64,000 nt of DNA. Origin: CALJFL01 sp964590005 (GTDB taxonomy: Bacteria > Pseudomonadota > Gammaproteobacteria > Pseudomonadales > Halieaceae). Positions 25,475-34,654 of this stretch are shown piece after piece. The position numbers were made by a program, and so were the translations under genes. Below the pieces are notes generated by a model that ran no database searches, was not told where the DNA came from, and saw only the letters and a list, made by a program, of their open reading frames with translations. Within the stretch, counting starts at the first letter, position 1; the number at the start of each line of letters is the position of its first letter. The stretch lies in NCBI GenBank assembly GCA_964590005.1, contig CAZPVJ010000025.1, positions 12,804-76,803 on the forward strand, in the 5' to 3' direction.

Positions 25475-27061
25475 ATGCAAAAAAATCTATTGGCCGTCCT
25501 TTGCGTCATTGGCCTGACCTGGGCTGGCGGACTATCCGCCGGGGTTACCAGGGAGGTTGCAGCGCCCGTTGTGGTTTTCGACCAAAACGGTAAGCCCGTA
25601 CCTGGTGCTATGCTCAGCTGGCTTGACGACAATGGTCTGGAGCACACGCGATTCACCGATACCCGGGGGGCCGGGTCTTTTCCGCTGCAAGCTAGTCGCT
25701 GGCGGGTGCGCGCAGCGGGGTATCGTGAGGCTGCCATTGGAAAGCCGACTGACGGGTCCGCGGCGAGCGTGACACTGGAGCTCGACGGTGAGTTTTTGTC
25801 GAGCCTGCCCAGCAGTCAGTGGATGGCACTGCTGCCGGAGGGGGAGCTAAAGCGTGAGTTTATCCTCAATTGCCTGACCTGCCATGAAATCACTCAGGCG
25901 CGCATTATGGTCGACAGTAAACCACGTGATGCGACGTATTGGCATGCGGCGATAGCCATGATGCGGGCATTAGATGCGTTCGAGGTTATTCCCCCTGACT
26001 TTGACGATAAAGCGGTAGCAAGCTGGCTGGCGAAACACCTTGATCAGCCGTCTATCGATGGCCTTAGCCCGGCCGATCTGCCCGCGCCTTCTGCCGTCAG
26101 CGGCTTGACCATCACTGAGTTTCCGCTTCCCCATGGGGACTCATTACCCCACGACCTGGTGGTAGGGCCGGACGGACGTATCTGGATCACCGCTTTTTTC
26201 TATGACCAGATTTGGGCTATGGATCCAAACAATGGTGCCATCCAAGTCTACCCGATAGACGACGATGACACGGTCAATGCACAACCGCGCGCGCTCAAGT
26301 TTGATCACAAGGGCTTTTTGTGGATTGTAAATGGCGGTACGAGCAAGGTGGTGCGTCTGGACACGCAAGCGGGCACCTACCAGGATTTCGACGTGCAGAT
26401 GTACGCCCACAGTCTCGACCTCGACCCCGAGGGCAACGTTTGGGTGAATGACTACTTTGCCCGCAAGGAGCGTGTGGCCAAAGTAGATGCCGGCACAGGC
26501 GAGGTCACCATCTTGCCAATACCGGCGGCAAATCGACCGCCGTCGGAAGGCGTGCCGCTGCCCTACGGTTTGCAGGTAGACCGCCAGGGCCGCTTATACA
26601 GTACCCAACTGGCAGCTAACACATTGGCCATTTACAACACGAGGACTGGTGCAAAGCAACTTCTGGAAATGCCGGCGCAAAACAGTGGGCCGAGGCGACC
26701 AGGGCTTGGCCCAGATGGTAGGCTCTGGATACCGGAGTTTAACACGGGCTTCCTGACAGCCTTCGATCCGGCCACTGGAGAGTTCGAGCGCATCGACCTG
26801 GGGCTGTCCACGCTGGGTGCATACGACGTCGAGGTTGACCAAAAGACAGGCGATGTCTGGATTTCAGGTTCACTGGACTCCAGCATGTTGCGCTATAGCC
26901 CGGACTCAGACGCATTGGCTAGAATTCCGTTGCCGACAGAGCCAGCCTATACTCGCCATATTGCGATCGACCCTCAAACAAGTGATGTGTGGATCGCTTA
27001 TGCGTCCTTGCCGGCGGCCAAGCCGAAAGTCGTGCGATTACGTTTCGGCGCAGACAACTAG
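25475..27061 (+). CDS. Secreted cytochrome c / Vgb-type beta-propeller fusion
   Basis: This 528-residue protein has a signal peptide (about residues 1-22). An Ig-like carboxypeptidase-regulatory domain follows (VVVFDQNGKPVPGAMLSWLD, about 30-105). A haem-binding CLTCH motif sits at 133-137 in a short cytochrome-like helical segment that ends DDKAVASWLAKHLDQPS. From about 205 to the end there is a six-bladed propeller of SMP-30/virginiamycin-B-lyase type, with blade repeats such as LVVGPDGRIWIT, LKFDHKGFLWIV, LDPEGNVWVN and LGPDGRLWIPEF. It should act in the periplasm as a redox-active hydrolase, lyase or dehydrogenase. The reaction is unknown. The frame and start (ATG 25475) are clear. Confidence 0.75.
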   Translation: MQKNLLAVLCVIGLTWAGGLSAGVTREVAAPVVVFDQNGKPVPGAMLSWLDDNGLEHTRFTDTRGAGSFPLQASRWRVRAAGYREAAIGKPTDGSAASVTLELDGEFLSSLPSSQWMALLPEGELKREFILNCLTCHEITQARIMVDSKPRDATYWHAAIAMMRALDAFEVIPPDFDDKAVASWLAKHLDQPSIDGLSPADLPAPSAVSGLTITEFPLPHGDSLPHDLVVGPDGRIWITAFFYDQIWAMDPNNGAIQVYPIDDDDTVNAQPRALKFDHKGFLWIVNGGTSKVVRLDTQAGTYQDFDVQMYAHSLDLDPEGNVWVNDYFARKERVAKVDAGTGEVTILPIPAANRPPSEGVPLPYGLQVDRQGRLYSTQLAANTLAIYNTRTGAKQLLEMPAQNSGPRRPGLGPDGRLWIPEFNTGFLTAFDPATGEFERIDLGLSTLGAYDVEVDQKTGDVWISGSLDSSMLRYSPDSDALARIPLPTEPAYTRHIAIDPQTSDVWIAYASLPAAKPKVVRLRFGADN

Positions 27062-28308
27062 TTGGCCTCGAGGATAATCACCGAGCAGGCGGCTTCATCG
27101 AAACCCATGACGCCGCCGCCGTTTTCTGCCAGCGCATAACGCGGGCTGGCAACCTGGCGCTCACCGGCTTCACCCCTGAGTTGTTCCGTAAGTTCGGCAA
27201 TCATCGATAGCCCTGTTGCGCCCACCGGGTGGCCTTTGGAAACGAGTCCTCCCGAGGTGTTAATGGGCAGTTGACCGCCGGGGCCGGTTGCGCCACTACT
27301 AACGAACGCCCCTCCCTCGCCCTCGTTACAAAATTCCAGCATCTCGGCCTGATAAATTTCGCAAAAAGAGGTCGCGTCGTGCACTTCGGCCACGTCGATG
27401 TCCGTGGGTTTTATGCCGGCCTGCGCGTACGCCTTCCTGGCTGCAAATCGGCTCAGGCCCGGTTCTTCCAGGCTACGATATTTGCCGCCAGACAAGGTGG
27501 TGGCGGCGACCCGTACCGCTCTGGCCTGCACCGGCTCGGGTAAGCGCTTGAGAAAATCTTCAGAGACCAATAGAGCCGCCGCTGCACCGTCACCGACGGG
27601 TGCGCACATCGCACGGGTTAACGGCGCCGTTACCGGTCGATCGGCCAGAACCTCCTGGGCAGTCATTTTGAAACGGTACTGGGCGCGCGGATTCAGGGCC
27701 CCATAGCAGTGATTTTTGGCGGCGGCTATCGCGATCTGTTCAGCGGTCGTACCGTAGCGCTTCATATGATAGCTGGCCTGCATAGCGTAGGTGTCCATGA
27801 AGATGGTGCGATCGGGGGCCGGCTCAAATGCCTTGCCGGCCTCGGCACCGGCGTTGCGATAGTACTCTTCCCATTCTTGCGGGTCGTACTGATCGATGCC
27901 ACCACAATACAGCTGGGTAGTTTTTTCCGGGTTATCCGGGAAGTAGGTCTTCTCGACACCGAGCGCCAAACTGACCTCAGCTGCTCCGGACACGATGTCT
28001 TTCCACGCGCCATTTAAGGCCATGGAAGCTGTGGCACAGCCGCCTTCCACATTGGTAACGGGCACTCGCTCCGGAAACAAGCCTTCGCGAACCAACGGAG
28101 TGAGCGCGACCTGCCCACGAATACTGCCCTGCTTGTCGGTCCACATGCCGCAATTACCAAACCAGCACGACTCAATGTCACTGGCGCTTATGGCGGCTGC
28201 GTCTTGCAGAACCTGCAGGTAAGCCTCGCGAGTAAGATCCTTGATGCTGTCCTGGGGGCGTTTGCCAAAGCGAGTGCTGATTGCGCCCACAACATAGACG
28301 CCGCTCAT
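27058..28308 (-). CDS. Thiolase / SCP2-type acetyl-CoA acyltransferase
   Basis: This is a 416-residue thiolase-fold enzyme. Cys91 in NVEGGCATASMA is the nucleophile, His310 lies in EVHDATSF and His360 in SKGHPVGATG. The HDAT variant and the insert are typical of lipid-transfer-protein-like thiolases, several of which cleave steroid or branched side chains. Whether it performs thiolysis or a retro-aldol-type reaction cannot be told. The start (ATG 28306-28308) overlaps the ligase stop as ATGA, so both form one transcript. It is convergent with the propeller gene, with a 4-bp overlap. Confidence 0.85.
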   Translation of the reverse strand: MSGVYVVGAISTRFGKRPQDSIKDLTREAYLQVLQDAAAISASDIESCWFGNCGMWTDKQGSIRGQVALTPLVREGLFPERVPVTNVEGGCATASMALNGAWKDIVSGAAEVSLALGVEKTYFPDNPEKTTQLYCGGIDQYDPQEWEEYYRNAGAEAGKAFEPAPDRTIFMDTYAMQASYHMKRYGTTAEQIAIAAAKNHCYGALNPRAQYRFKMTAQEVLADRPVTAPLTRAMCAPVGDGAAAALLVSEDFLKRLPEPVQARAVRVAATTLSGGKYRSLEEPGLSRFAARKAYAQAGIKPTDIDVAEVHDATSFCEIYQAEMLEFCNEGEGGAFVSSGATGPGGQLPINTSGGLVSKGHPVGATGLSMIAELTEQLRGEAGERQVASPRYALAENGGGVMGFDEAACSVIILEAN

Positions 28309-29861
28309 GACGTGCTCCAATAGGGCTCACGCAACTGGCGTTTGATCACCTTGCCGAGCGCGTTGCGCGGAAAATCATCACGCAACTCAACGGCGTGTAA
28401 GCGTTGTGTTTTCGCCAGCCGCGTATTTGACCAGTCACAGATTGCGTCGAGGTCGGGTGTAGCGCCGGGCGCGGCGATGATCAGTGCCAGGGGTGTCTCT
28501 CCCCACTTCTCATGAGGAATACCGATAACGGTGACCTCGGAGACATCGGGATGTTGGCCCACCACAGTTTCAATATCCTTGGGGAAAATATTAAACCCCC
28601 CGGACAGAATCATGTCTTTTTTTCGGTCCAGGATATAGAGAAAGCCGTCTTCGTCGACCTTGCCAATATCACCACTTCGAAGAAATGTTCTGTTGCGTTC
28701 ATCACGCCAGATGGCGGCGGCGGTGATCTCGGGTTTATTGTGGTATTCCCGCATCAGGCCACCGCCGTAGCCGACAATCTCTCCCGCTTCGCCGGGCGGC
28801 ACCTCATTATCGTTTTCATCGATGATGCGCAGGTCGAAGCCAACCACGGGGGTGCCCACGGAGCCCTGGCGGTCCATTTGCTCGGGCCGACAGATGGTGG
28901 CAAAGCCCTCGGAAAAGCCATAGAGCTCAAACAATCCCGGTGATATGCGTTGGATAATGGCGTCCCTGGTATCGGGTCGCAGAGGCGAGCCGGCAGATAA
29001 AATCTGCTTTAAGGAAGAAAGGTCATGGTCGTCAAGGGCTGGACATTCCAGCGTGGCCACAAACTGTGTGGGTACCATGAAGGAGTGCGTCACCCGCTCA
29101 CGCTCTACGATACTGAGCCATTCTTGCGTGCTGAACTTCTCCATCACAATAATAGTGGCACCGACAAACATCGGCGGCAGCAACATGAACCAGGTGCCGT
29201 TGGAATACAGAGAGGTAGTGGCCAACGCAATCGATGACGGAGTGAAGCGCAGCTCCAGCGCGTTGGAATAAGACCAGTGCTGCCGCGCGCGATGTGTTTG
29301 CACGATACCCTTTGGGTCGCCGGTCGTGCCCGAGGAATAGATGATATTAAACTCGTCGCCCAGGTCGTACCTGACCGGCGGTTCGTGATCGGGGGAGTCA
29401 CCCAGCCACTGACCGTAATCCTGCCAACCCTCGGCGACAAAGCCGCGGCCTATCTTGCCGTCATTGCGCAGCGAGTCGACCTCGGCGGTGGCAGCCTGGG
29501 CCAACTCACTGACATCTGCGCCAGCAAATAGCACCTGGGCACCCGAATCCGCCAGCAGGGTTGCCACCTGTTGCTCGGTTAGCAGTGTGCTGATCGGCAC
29601 CACACAGGCTCCCGCCTTGGTAATGCCGAAGAGAATCTTGAACATCTCAGCGGAGTTGCTCATCAGGATCGCGACCTTGTCACCCGTGCCGATACCCCTC
29701 TCCAACAGCGCGTTGGCAACACAATTCATTGCGCTATTCAGCGCTTTCCAGGTCAGCCTGTCTTCTCCGCAGACCAGGGCGAGATGATTACCACGGAAGC
29801 GGGCATGGCTTGCCCATATCTCGGGTAGATATACCTGCGTGTCGTCCAATTGCGCCATCAT
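28305..29861 (-). CDS. AMP-forming acyl-CoA synthetase (ligase)
   Basis: This 518-residue ANL-superfamily enzyme activates a carboxylic acid to its CoA thioester. Motifs are the AMP-binding loop IIYSSGTTGDPKG, the ELYGFSEGF region, the FLRSGDIGKVDEDGFLYILD hinge block and the late lysine region FPRNALGKVIKRQL. The start is one of two adjacent ATG codons (29859-29861 or 29856-29858) behind a GGGGG run. It is first of a ligase-thiolase operon. The operator-like palindrome at 29875-29894 sits 13 bp upstream. The chain type of the substrate is unknown. Confidence 0.9.
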   Translation of the reverse strand: MMAQLDDTQVYLPEIWASHARFRGNHLALVCGEDRLTWKALNSAMNCVANALLERGIGTGDKVAILMSNSAEMFKILFGITKAGACVVPISTLLTEQQVATLLADSGAQVLFAGADVSELAQAATAEVDSLRNDGKIGRGFVAEGWQDYGQWLGDSPDHEPPVRYDLGDEFNIIYSSGTTGDPKGIVQTHRARQHWSYSNALELRFTPSSIALATTSLYSNGTWFMLLPPMFVGATIIVMEKFSTQEWLSIVERERVTHSFMVPTQFVATLECPALDDHDLSSLKQILSAGSPLRPDTRDAIIQRISPGLFELYGFSEGFATICRPEQMDRQGSVGTPVVGFDLRIIDENDNEVPPGEAGEIVGYGGGLMREYHNKPEITAAAIWRDERNRTFLRSGDIGKVDEDGFLYILDRKKDMILSGGFNIFPKDIETVVGQHPDVSEVTVIGIPHEKWGETPLALIIAAPGATPDLDAICDWSNTRLAKTQRLHAVELRDDFPRNALGKVIKRQLREPYWSTS

Positions 29862-29874
29862 TGCCCCCAAAAAC

Positions 29875-29894
29875 AACCAAATGTTCGCTTGGTT
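29875..29894. promoter_or_regulatory. Operator-like palindrome (site B) in the ligase/P450 divergent promoter
   Basis: AACCAAATGTTCGCTTGGTT has outer arms AACCAA/TTGGTT and matches the receptor operator at 21831-21850 in ACCAAA and GCTTGGT with the same spacing. It lies between the divergent ligase start (29861) and P450 start (29956). CATAAT (29915-29920) is a possible -10 for the P450 gene, and GATAAT on the other strand is one for the ligase. A protein bound here could block both directions. Confidence 0.65.
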
Positions 29895-29955
29895 AAGCAT
29901 TTATCGCATGGTAGCATAATTATCCTTCTGACCGGGTGAAGTGAGAGAGTTCTGC

Positions 29956-31194
29956 ATGCCAATGGATAAAACACCTGTGCATGAAACGACGCCCGTTTAC
30001 GATCCGCGGGATCCTGCCACCATCAATGATCCCATCCCACATTTGCGCCGCTTACAGCAAACCGAGCCAGTGTACTGGTCGGATGTTTTGCGTGGCTGGG
30101 TCATTACCCGCTATGAGGATGTGAAACGAGTATTGCGCAATGATGATTTCTCAGCCGATCGAATATCCCCATTTTTTGACGCAATGCCCCCCGAAAAGCA
30201 GCAGCCTATCAAGGAGCTTATACGCTACCTGAACACTTGGGTAGCCTTCAAGGATCCACCTGAACATACCCGCCTGCGCCAACTGATGAGAACGGTTTTT
30301 ACACCTGCAGCCGTGGCAGAAATGTCGGGATTTATCGAGTCTGCTGTGGATCACTTACTGACCGAGCTTGAGGGCAAAAAGCAGATTGATTTTATCGAGG
30401 AATTTGCCTATCCGCTGCCTGCGATGGTGATTCTGGAGATGCTGGGTCTGCCACAGTCAGATATGGACCTGTTAAAGGACTGGTCTAACAAGATGCAGTT
30501 GTTTATTGGCAGCGCCACCACATCGCCCCACAAGTACGCATTGGCGGAAGAGGGTGCGATTCAGATGGCGGCGTATTTCAGGGAAGTGATTCGCGATCGC
30601 GAGCAACATCCCGGCAGCGATATGATTACCAAGCTGCTGGCCATCCGCGACTCCGACGACACGCTCACCGAAGACGAAGTGATTGGCACCTCTATGCTGT
30701 TTCTGTTCGGCGGTCACGAGACCACCACCAACCTGATTGGCAACGGAACCAGGGCATTGCTTCTTCACCCCGATCAAATGGCGCTATTGCGAAACAGGCC
30801 GGAGCTTATCGACAGTGCAGTGGAGGAGATGCTTCGCTATGACGGGCCGACCGGAGCTTCTGTGCGCATCGTCAAGGAATCTCATCAGTTTCACGACAAA
30901 TGGCTGGAGAGCGGGCAACGCGTGTTCGTGATGATTAACGCTGCCAATCATGATCTGGAGGCGTTTGAGGCGCCTGATACATTCGACATCACCCGCGAGC
31001 CCAACCATCACCTGACCTTCAATTATGGTGCGCACTTCTGCATGGGCGCACCACTGGCGCGGCTCGAGGGTAAGATTGCCATGGCCCGGTTGATCGAGCA
31101 CTTTCCAAACCTGGCCTTATGCGACGACGAGTGTGAGTACATGGATACAATGGTGATGCGTGGGGTCCGCAACATGTTGGTTGAGTTGGTCTAG
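29956..31194 (+). CDS. Cytochrome P450 (first of two)
   Basis: This soluble bacterial P450 has 412 residues. The oxygen-binding I-helix motif is GGHETT at 252-257, the ExxR pair is Glu291/Arg294 in EEMLRYDGPTG, and the haem ligand is Cys362 in FNYGAHFCMGAPLARLE. It would hydroxylate a hydrophobic substrate using electrons from a ferredoxin, and none is encoded next to it. The ATG at 29956 was chosen for its GAGAG upstream. A GTG at 29941 and ATG at 29962 are alternatives. It is divergent from the acyl-CoA ligase, sharing the operator at 29875-29894. Confidence 0.93.
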   Translation: MPMDKTPVHETTPVYDPRDPATINDPIPHLRRLQQTEPVYWSDVLRGWVITRYEDVKRVLRNDDFSADRISPFFDAMPPEKQQPIKELIRYLNTWVAFKDPPEHTRLRQLMRTVFTPAAVAEMSGFIESAVDHLLTELEGKKQIDFIEEFAYPLPAMVILEMLGLPQSDMDLLKDWSNKMQLFIGSATTSPHKYALAEEGAIQMAAYFREVIRDREQHPGSDMITKLLAIRDSDDTLTEDEVIGTSMLFLFGGHETTTNLIGNGTRALLLHPDQMALLRNRPELIDSAVEEMLRYDGPTGASVRIVKESHQFHDKWLESGQRVFVMINAANHDLEAFEAPDTFDITREPNHHLTFNYGAHFCMGAPLARLEGKIAMARLIEHFPNLALCDDECEYMDTMVMRGVRNMLVELV

Positions 31195-31298
31195 ATGGAT
31201 AGCCGCACAACTGACCTAACCCCCTAGACCGACCCCAGCTAATGAGAGAGGCTTTCACAGGCGACAAGCTGGGAGTCTCCTGGCAAATCAAGCCTTTG

Positions 31299-33044
31299 TT
31301 AATTCACACTTTGCTGGTGCAGGGGCTCGTCACGCTTGCCCCTCAATAATTGTCCTGGCAAAGCACCCGTAGGCAGATTGTTTTCGAAGATTACTTCGCC
31401 GGCTTTGATGGTGGCGCAAATGCCATCGGCATGTTGTAAAAAGCGCTTGCCACCGCCGGGCAGGTCATACTCCACGTGAGGGGTATGCAGCGCCAAGGCC
31501 TCAAAATCGAGAATATTGATATCGGCTTTATAACCCTCTGCCAGCAAGCCCCGATCCAGCAGGGAATACAGCTCTGCCGGTTGCCTGCATAACATGTGGA
31601 TCGCATCGGCCAATGCAATATCCCCGCTGTCTTTAACCCACTTGGTCAACAGATAGATATTCGCGCTGGTATCGCAGATGGAGCCGACATGTGCGCCGCC
31701 ATCACCGAGCGCAGACACAGTATGCGAATGCTTCAACAGCGTGGGTATGTTTTCGGTAAAGTTTACCGCCGGGATATATACCAGGTTATTGCCCTCGTTA
31801 CCGAGGAAATAGTCATATAACCACTCCTGGGGATCACGCCCTTCACGCTCGGCGCAGGCGGCAACTGAATTGCTCCGCTCAGGTAAATAGTTAATCGGGT
31901 CCTCCAGCGGATACATATTGCGAAAGCGCTGATTGAAAATTTCTACAAAGACATGCGGATTGACGTTTTCCTCGGCGAGTATCTTCGCTTTGATGACTGG
32001 GTCCGCAAGCTTCTCCTTGCGCTCATCCCAGGGAAGTTCGCTCAGTGCAGCAAAGCTCGGGCGACGGTAGAAGCTGTGCATTGAACCCGGGAACCCCATC
32101 AGGATGCCGATGGGTCTAGACAAGACCTGGCCGCGTATATCCAGGCCTCGTGCTTGCGCATCCTCCAATCGCTGCAGTTGTTGTCGCCACTGACCGGGCT
32201 GCCCCGCTGCACTCTCACCATCCAGTGCACCGCCGACATCAACAAGGGTAAAGGTACCTTTGGCACCGGTTTTCTCGCTGGTCGCCGTAAGAATACTGAA
32301 TTCATCATCGGCATCGTCCCAGTCTGATATGAACTGGAATACACTGCCTTTTTCACCCGACAGCGACTCGCCGATTTGCTTCAGTTCCTGTGTGGCGGCC
32401 TGGTAGGTTGGAATGAAGTCACCGGTGGCACTGCGGTGCACCAGCGTACGGGAGGTCGAAAAACCGACTGCCCCCGCTTCTATTCCTTCCTTGACCAGCG
32501 CCTGCATTTTTTGCACATCCTCTTGCGTGGCGGTTTCTCGGTTCAGGGCGCGCTCGCCCATCACGTAGACACGCAGCGGTGCGTGGGGAAACAGCACAGC
32601 GACATCGATGTCCTTTTGTCGTTCATCCAGCGCATCCAGGTATTGCGGAAAGCTTTCCCAGTTCCACGGGAGCCCCGCGTCCATGATAGATCCGGGGATT
32701 TCCTCCACGCCTTCCATCAGCTTGATAAGCACTTCGTGGTCCTGCTCGCGACAGGGCGCAAAGCCAACCCCGCAGTTGCCCATGACCACCGTGGTGGTGC
32801 CCAGGTTTGACGAGGGTTTAAGGTGTACGTCCCAGGTTGCCTGGCCATCGTAATGGGTGTGGACGTCGACGAAGCCCGGTGTCACGATCTTGCCCTGGGC
32901 ATCGAATACCCGATCGGCAGTCCCCTCGATAGCCTCGGCGATGCGAGCGATCACGCCATCTTTAACGGCCAGGTCGAGCCCCAGAGGTCCGTTACCAGCA
33001 CCGTCGTATAACTGGCCATTCCTGATGATTAAGTCGTAGTGCAT
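31299..33044 (-). CDS. N-acyl-D-amino-acid deacylase-like amidohydrolase
   Basis: This 581-residue member of the amidohydrolase superfamily, subgroup D-aminoacylase, has the metal motif FVDVHTHYDG with His62 and His64. Further marks are GNCGVGFAPCR, EAGAVGFSTSRT and the late SALGDGGAHVGSICD, with the metal-binding Asp in GDGGAH. Family members cleave N-acyl-D-amino acids or related cyclic amides in the cytoplasm, and many are promiscuous. It is convergent with the P450 gene. Its promoter region toward the reductase gene shows no receptor-type operator. Confidence 0.85.
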   Translation of the reverse strand: MHYDLIIRNGQLYDGAGNGPLGLDLAVKDGVIARIAEAIEGTADRVFDAQGKIVTPGFVDVHTHYDGQATWDVHLKPSSNLGTTTVVMGNCGVGFAPCREQDHEVLIKLMEGVEEIPGSIMDAGLPWNWESFPQYLDALDERQKDIDVAVLFPHAPLRVYVMGERALNRETATQEDVQKMQALVKEGIEAGAVGFSTSRTLVHRSATGDFIPTYQAATQELKQIGESLSGEKGSVFQFISDWDDADDEFSILTATSEKTGAKGTFTLVDVGGALDGESAAGQPGQWRQQLQRLEDAQARGLDIRGQVLSRPIGILMGFPGSMHSFYRRPSFAALSELPWDERKEKLADPVIKAKILAEENVNPHVFVEIFNQRFRNMYPLEDPINYLPERSNSVAACAEREGRDPQEWLYDYFLGNEGNNLVYIPAVNFTENIPTLLKHSHTVSALGDGGAHVGSICDTSANIYLLTKWVKDSGDIALADAIHMLCRQPAELYSLLDRGLLAEGYKADINILDFEALALHTPHVEYDLPGGGKRFLQHADGICATIKAGEVIFENNLPTGALPGQLLRGKRDEPLHQQSVN

Positions 33045-33187
33045 GTCTCCGTGTCCTGCGCATCACTTTCAGTAATGAGAGCTTAGCGCATACAGCCCAA
33101 GTGTGCGCTTAGCCAACACCTGTCAGCTCTAGCGTTCCGATAACAGCCCATTGCCGTGCGCTCACCGTCTCACCGATAGCCTTCGTC

Positions 33188-33217
33188 GCAGCGCAGCTTG
33201 GTCTGCAGATGCGCTGC
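33188..33217. repeat. Inverted repeat upstream of the medium-chain reductase gene
   Basis: GCAGCGCA (33188-33195) and TGCGCTGC (33210-33217) form a perfect 8-bp inverted repeat with a 14-bp spacer about 75 bp before the start at 33292. TTGATC (33221-33226) just downstream could be a -35, so a regulator binding site is possible. Confidence 0.4.
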
Positions 33218-33291
33218 AGGTTGATCTGATTACCTGTTTGGGTGCGTAATGCCTGTATTAACCTGAACAAACGCCAAACAGAGGTGACACG

Positions 33292-34290
33292 ATGTCGCTC
33301 GCCAACGAGAAAGTGGTACTGAAGCAAGCCCCCGCCGGAATTCCCACCCGGGATGATTTCGCCATCGTCAGTGAGACAGTCGGCCAACCCGCTGAGGGCG
33401 AGATCCTGATCGAGGTCGAACACCTGGGTATCGATGCATTTATCACGACCACCCTCAATCACGACGGTCATCACGGCCGGAGCGAGGTCAACGCGCCGGT
33501 CATGGCACTGGGTACCGGGCGAGTCATTGAGAGCCGCAGCGAACAATTTTCACCGGGCGACCGCGTCTTCGGTGGGATGGGCGCGCAGCGCTATAAAGTT
33601 ACCCCGGTTGAGGGCTATCGCAAGCTGGATGACTCCAAACTCCCGGCGCGCACCTACCTTGGCTTACTGGGTATTACGACCGGGCTTACCGCCTACGCCG
33701 GCATGATCCTGGTCGGTAAGGTAAAAGAAGGCGATACCGTGGCGGTATCCGCCGCGGCAGGCGCGGTGGGCACCATTGCCTGCCAGCTGGCCAAGCTGAA
33801 GGGGGCACGTGTTATTGGCATCGCGGGTGGTCCGGAAAAATGCGCTTTCCTGGAAGAACTCCATTGTGATGCGACCATCGATTACAAGAGCAGCAACGTT
33901 GCCGAGCAGATCGGCTTCCTGGCGCCCGATGGCCTCGATTTGTTTTTCGACAACGTGGGCGGCAGCATTCTCGATGCGGCGCTTGATAATCTCGCCATGG
34001 GAGCGCGCGTTGTCATCTGTGGTGCCATCTCCCAATACGCCGATCTGGCCGCAGTGAAGGGACCGGCGCTTTACCTGCGTCTGGCGGAGCGCAACGCCAG
34101 CATGCATGGCTTCACGGTAGACCACTACCAGGCACACTTCCCGGACATGGAAGCCAACCTGACCCAGTGGGCCAGTGAAGGCAAAATCCATATGCCGGAG
34201 CACATCGAGACAGGCCTGGAACGCTTTCCCGAGGCTCTGAATATGCTCTTCAAAGGCGGTCACCGCGGCAAACTGCTGCTTACGCCCTGA
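33292..34290 (+). CDS. NADP-dependent medium-chain (MDR) oxidoreductase, CurA/alkenal-reductase type
   Basis: This 332-residue zinc-free MDR enzyme has the Rossmann block DTVAVSAAAGAVGTIACQLA and the pattern PVMALGTGRVIES early. FFDNVGGSILDAAL and GHRGKLLLTP come later, which is typical of the alkenal/one reductase and CurA-like branch. It would reduce the C=C bond of an alpha,beta-unsaturated carbonyl with NADPH. It stands alone between two intergenic gaps. A link to the neighbouring lipid genes is only positional. Confidence 0.9.
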   Translation: MSLANEKVVLKQAPAGIPTRDDFAIVSETVGQPAEGEILIEVEHLGIDAFITTTLNHDGHHGRSEVNAPVMALGTGRVIESRSEQFSPGDRVFGGMGAQRYKVTPVEGYRKLDDSKLPARTYLGLLGITTGLTAYAGMILVGKVKEGDTVAVSAAAGAVGTIACQLAKLKGARVIGIAGGPEKCAFLEELHCDATIDYKSSNVAEQIGFLAPDGLDLFFDNVGGSILDAALDNLAMGARVVICGAISQYADLAAVKGPALYLRLAERNASMHGFTVDHYQAHFPDMEANLTQWASEGKIHMPEHIETGLERFPEALNMLFKGGHRGKLLLTP

Positions 34291-34654
34291 TGCTGTAGAG
34301 CACCCCATTTCAATCAATGTAATCAAACGGTTACGAGTAGATATCACCTTACTCACTGCAGGGATGGCTGTGGCCGCCTCCCTCTGTGCAACCACCTCCT
34401 GCAGCCCCAATTCTCGACTCCCTACCCCGGGGTGCCCGCCAATGGCCAGGTCGGGCTACGTTAATGGCTCACATTCCTATCGCAGGTAAGAAAAATTAGC
34501 CTCTCATGCAGCTAGCCTGATGACTGGGCCACAAAAAAGTCGTCCAAAATCATTCTCTTAACGTAACAAGCACTCTGAAAAGTTGTTTGCGGGGCCATTG
34601 AACCCCTCGCTGCATTCGAATTCACGTAAATTTTTTACTATCGGGTAAGCAGGC
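34291..34654. other. 364-bp intergenic region before the RND genes
   Basis: No gene or structured RNA was recognised. The stretch contains short A/T runs near 34490-34560 and 34625-34640 that could hold the promoter of the efflux operon. No consensus -35/-10 pair at 17 bp was found. Confidence 0.4.

Noticed and set aside
33109..33546. Minus-strand ORF of 145 codons over the reductase promoter
   Set aside because: It overlaps the well-supported reductase gene in another frame and shows no family features.
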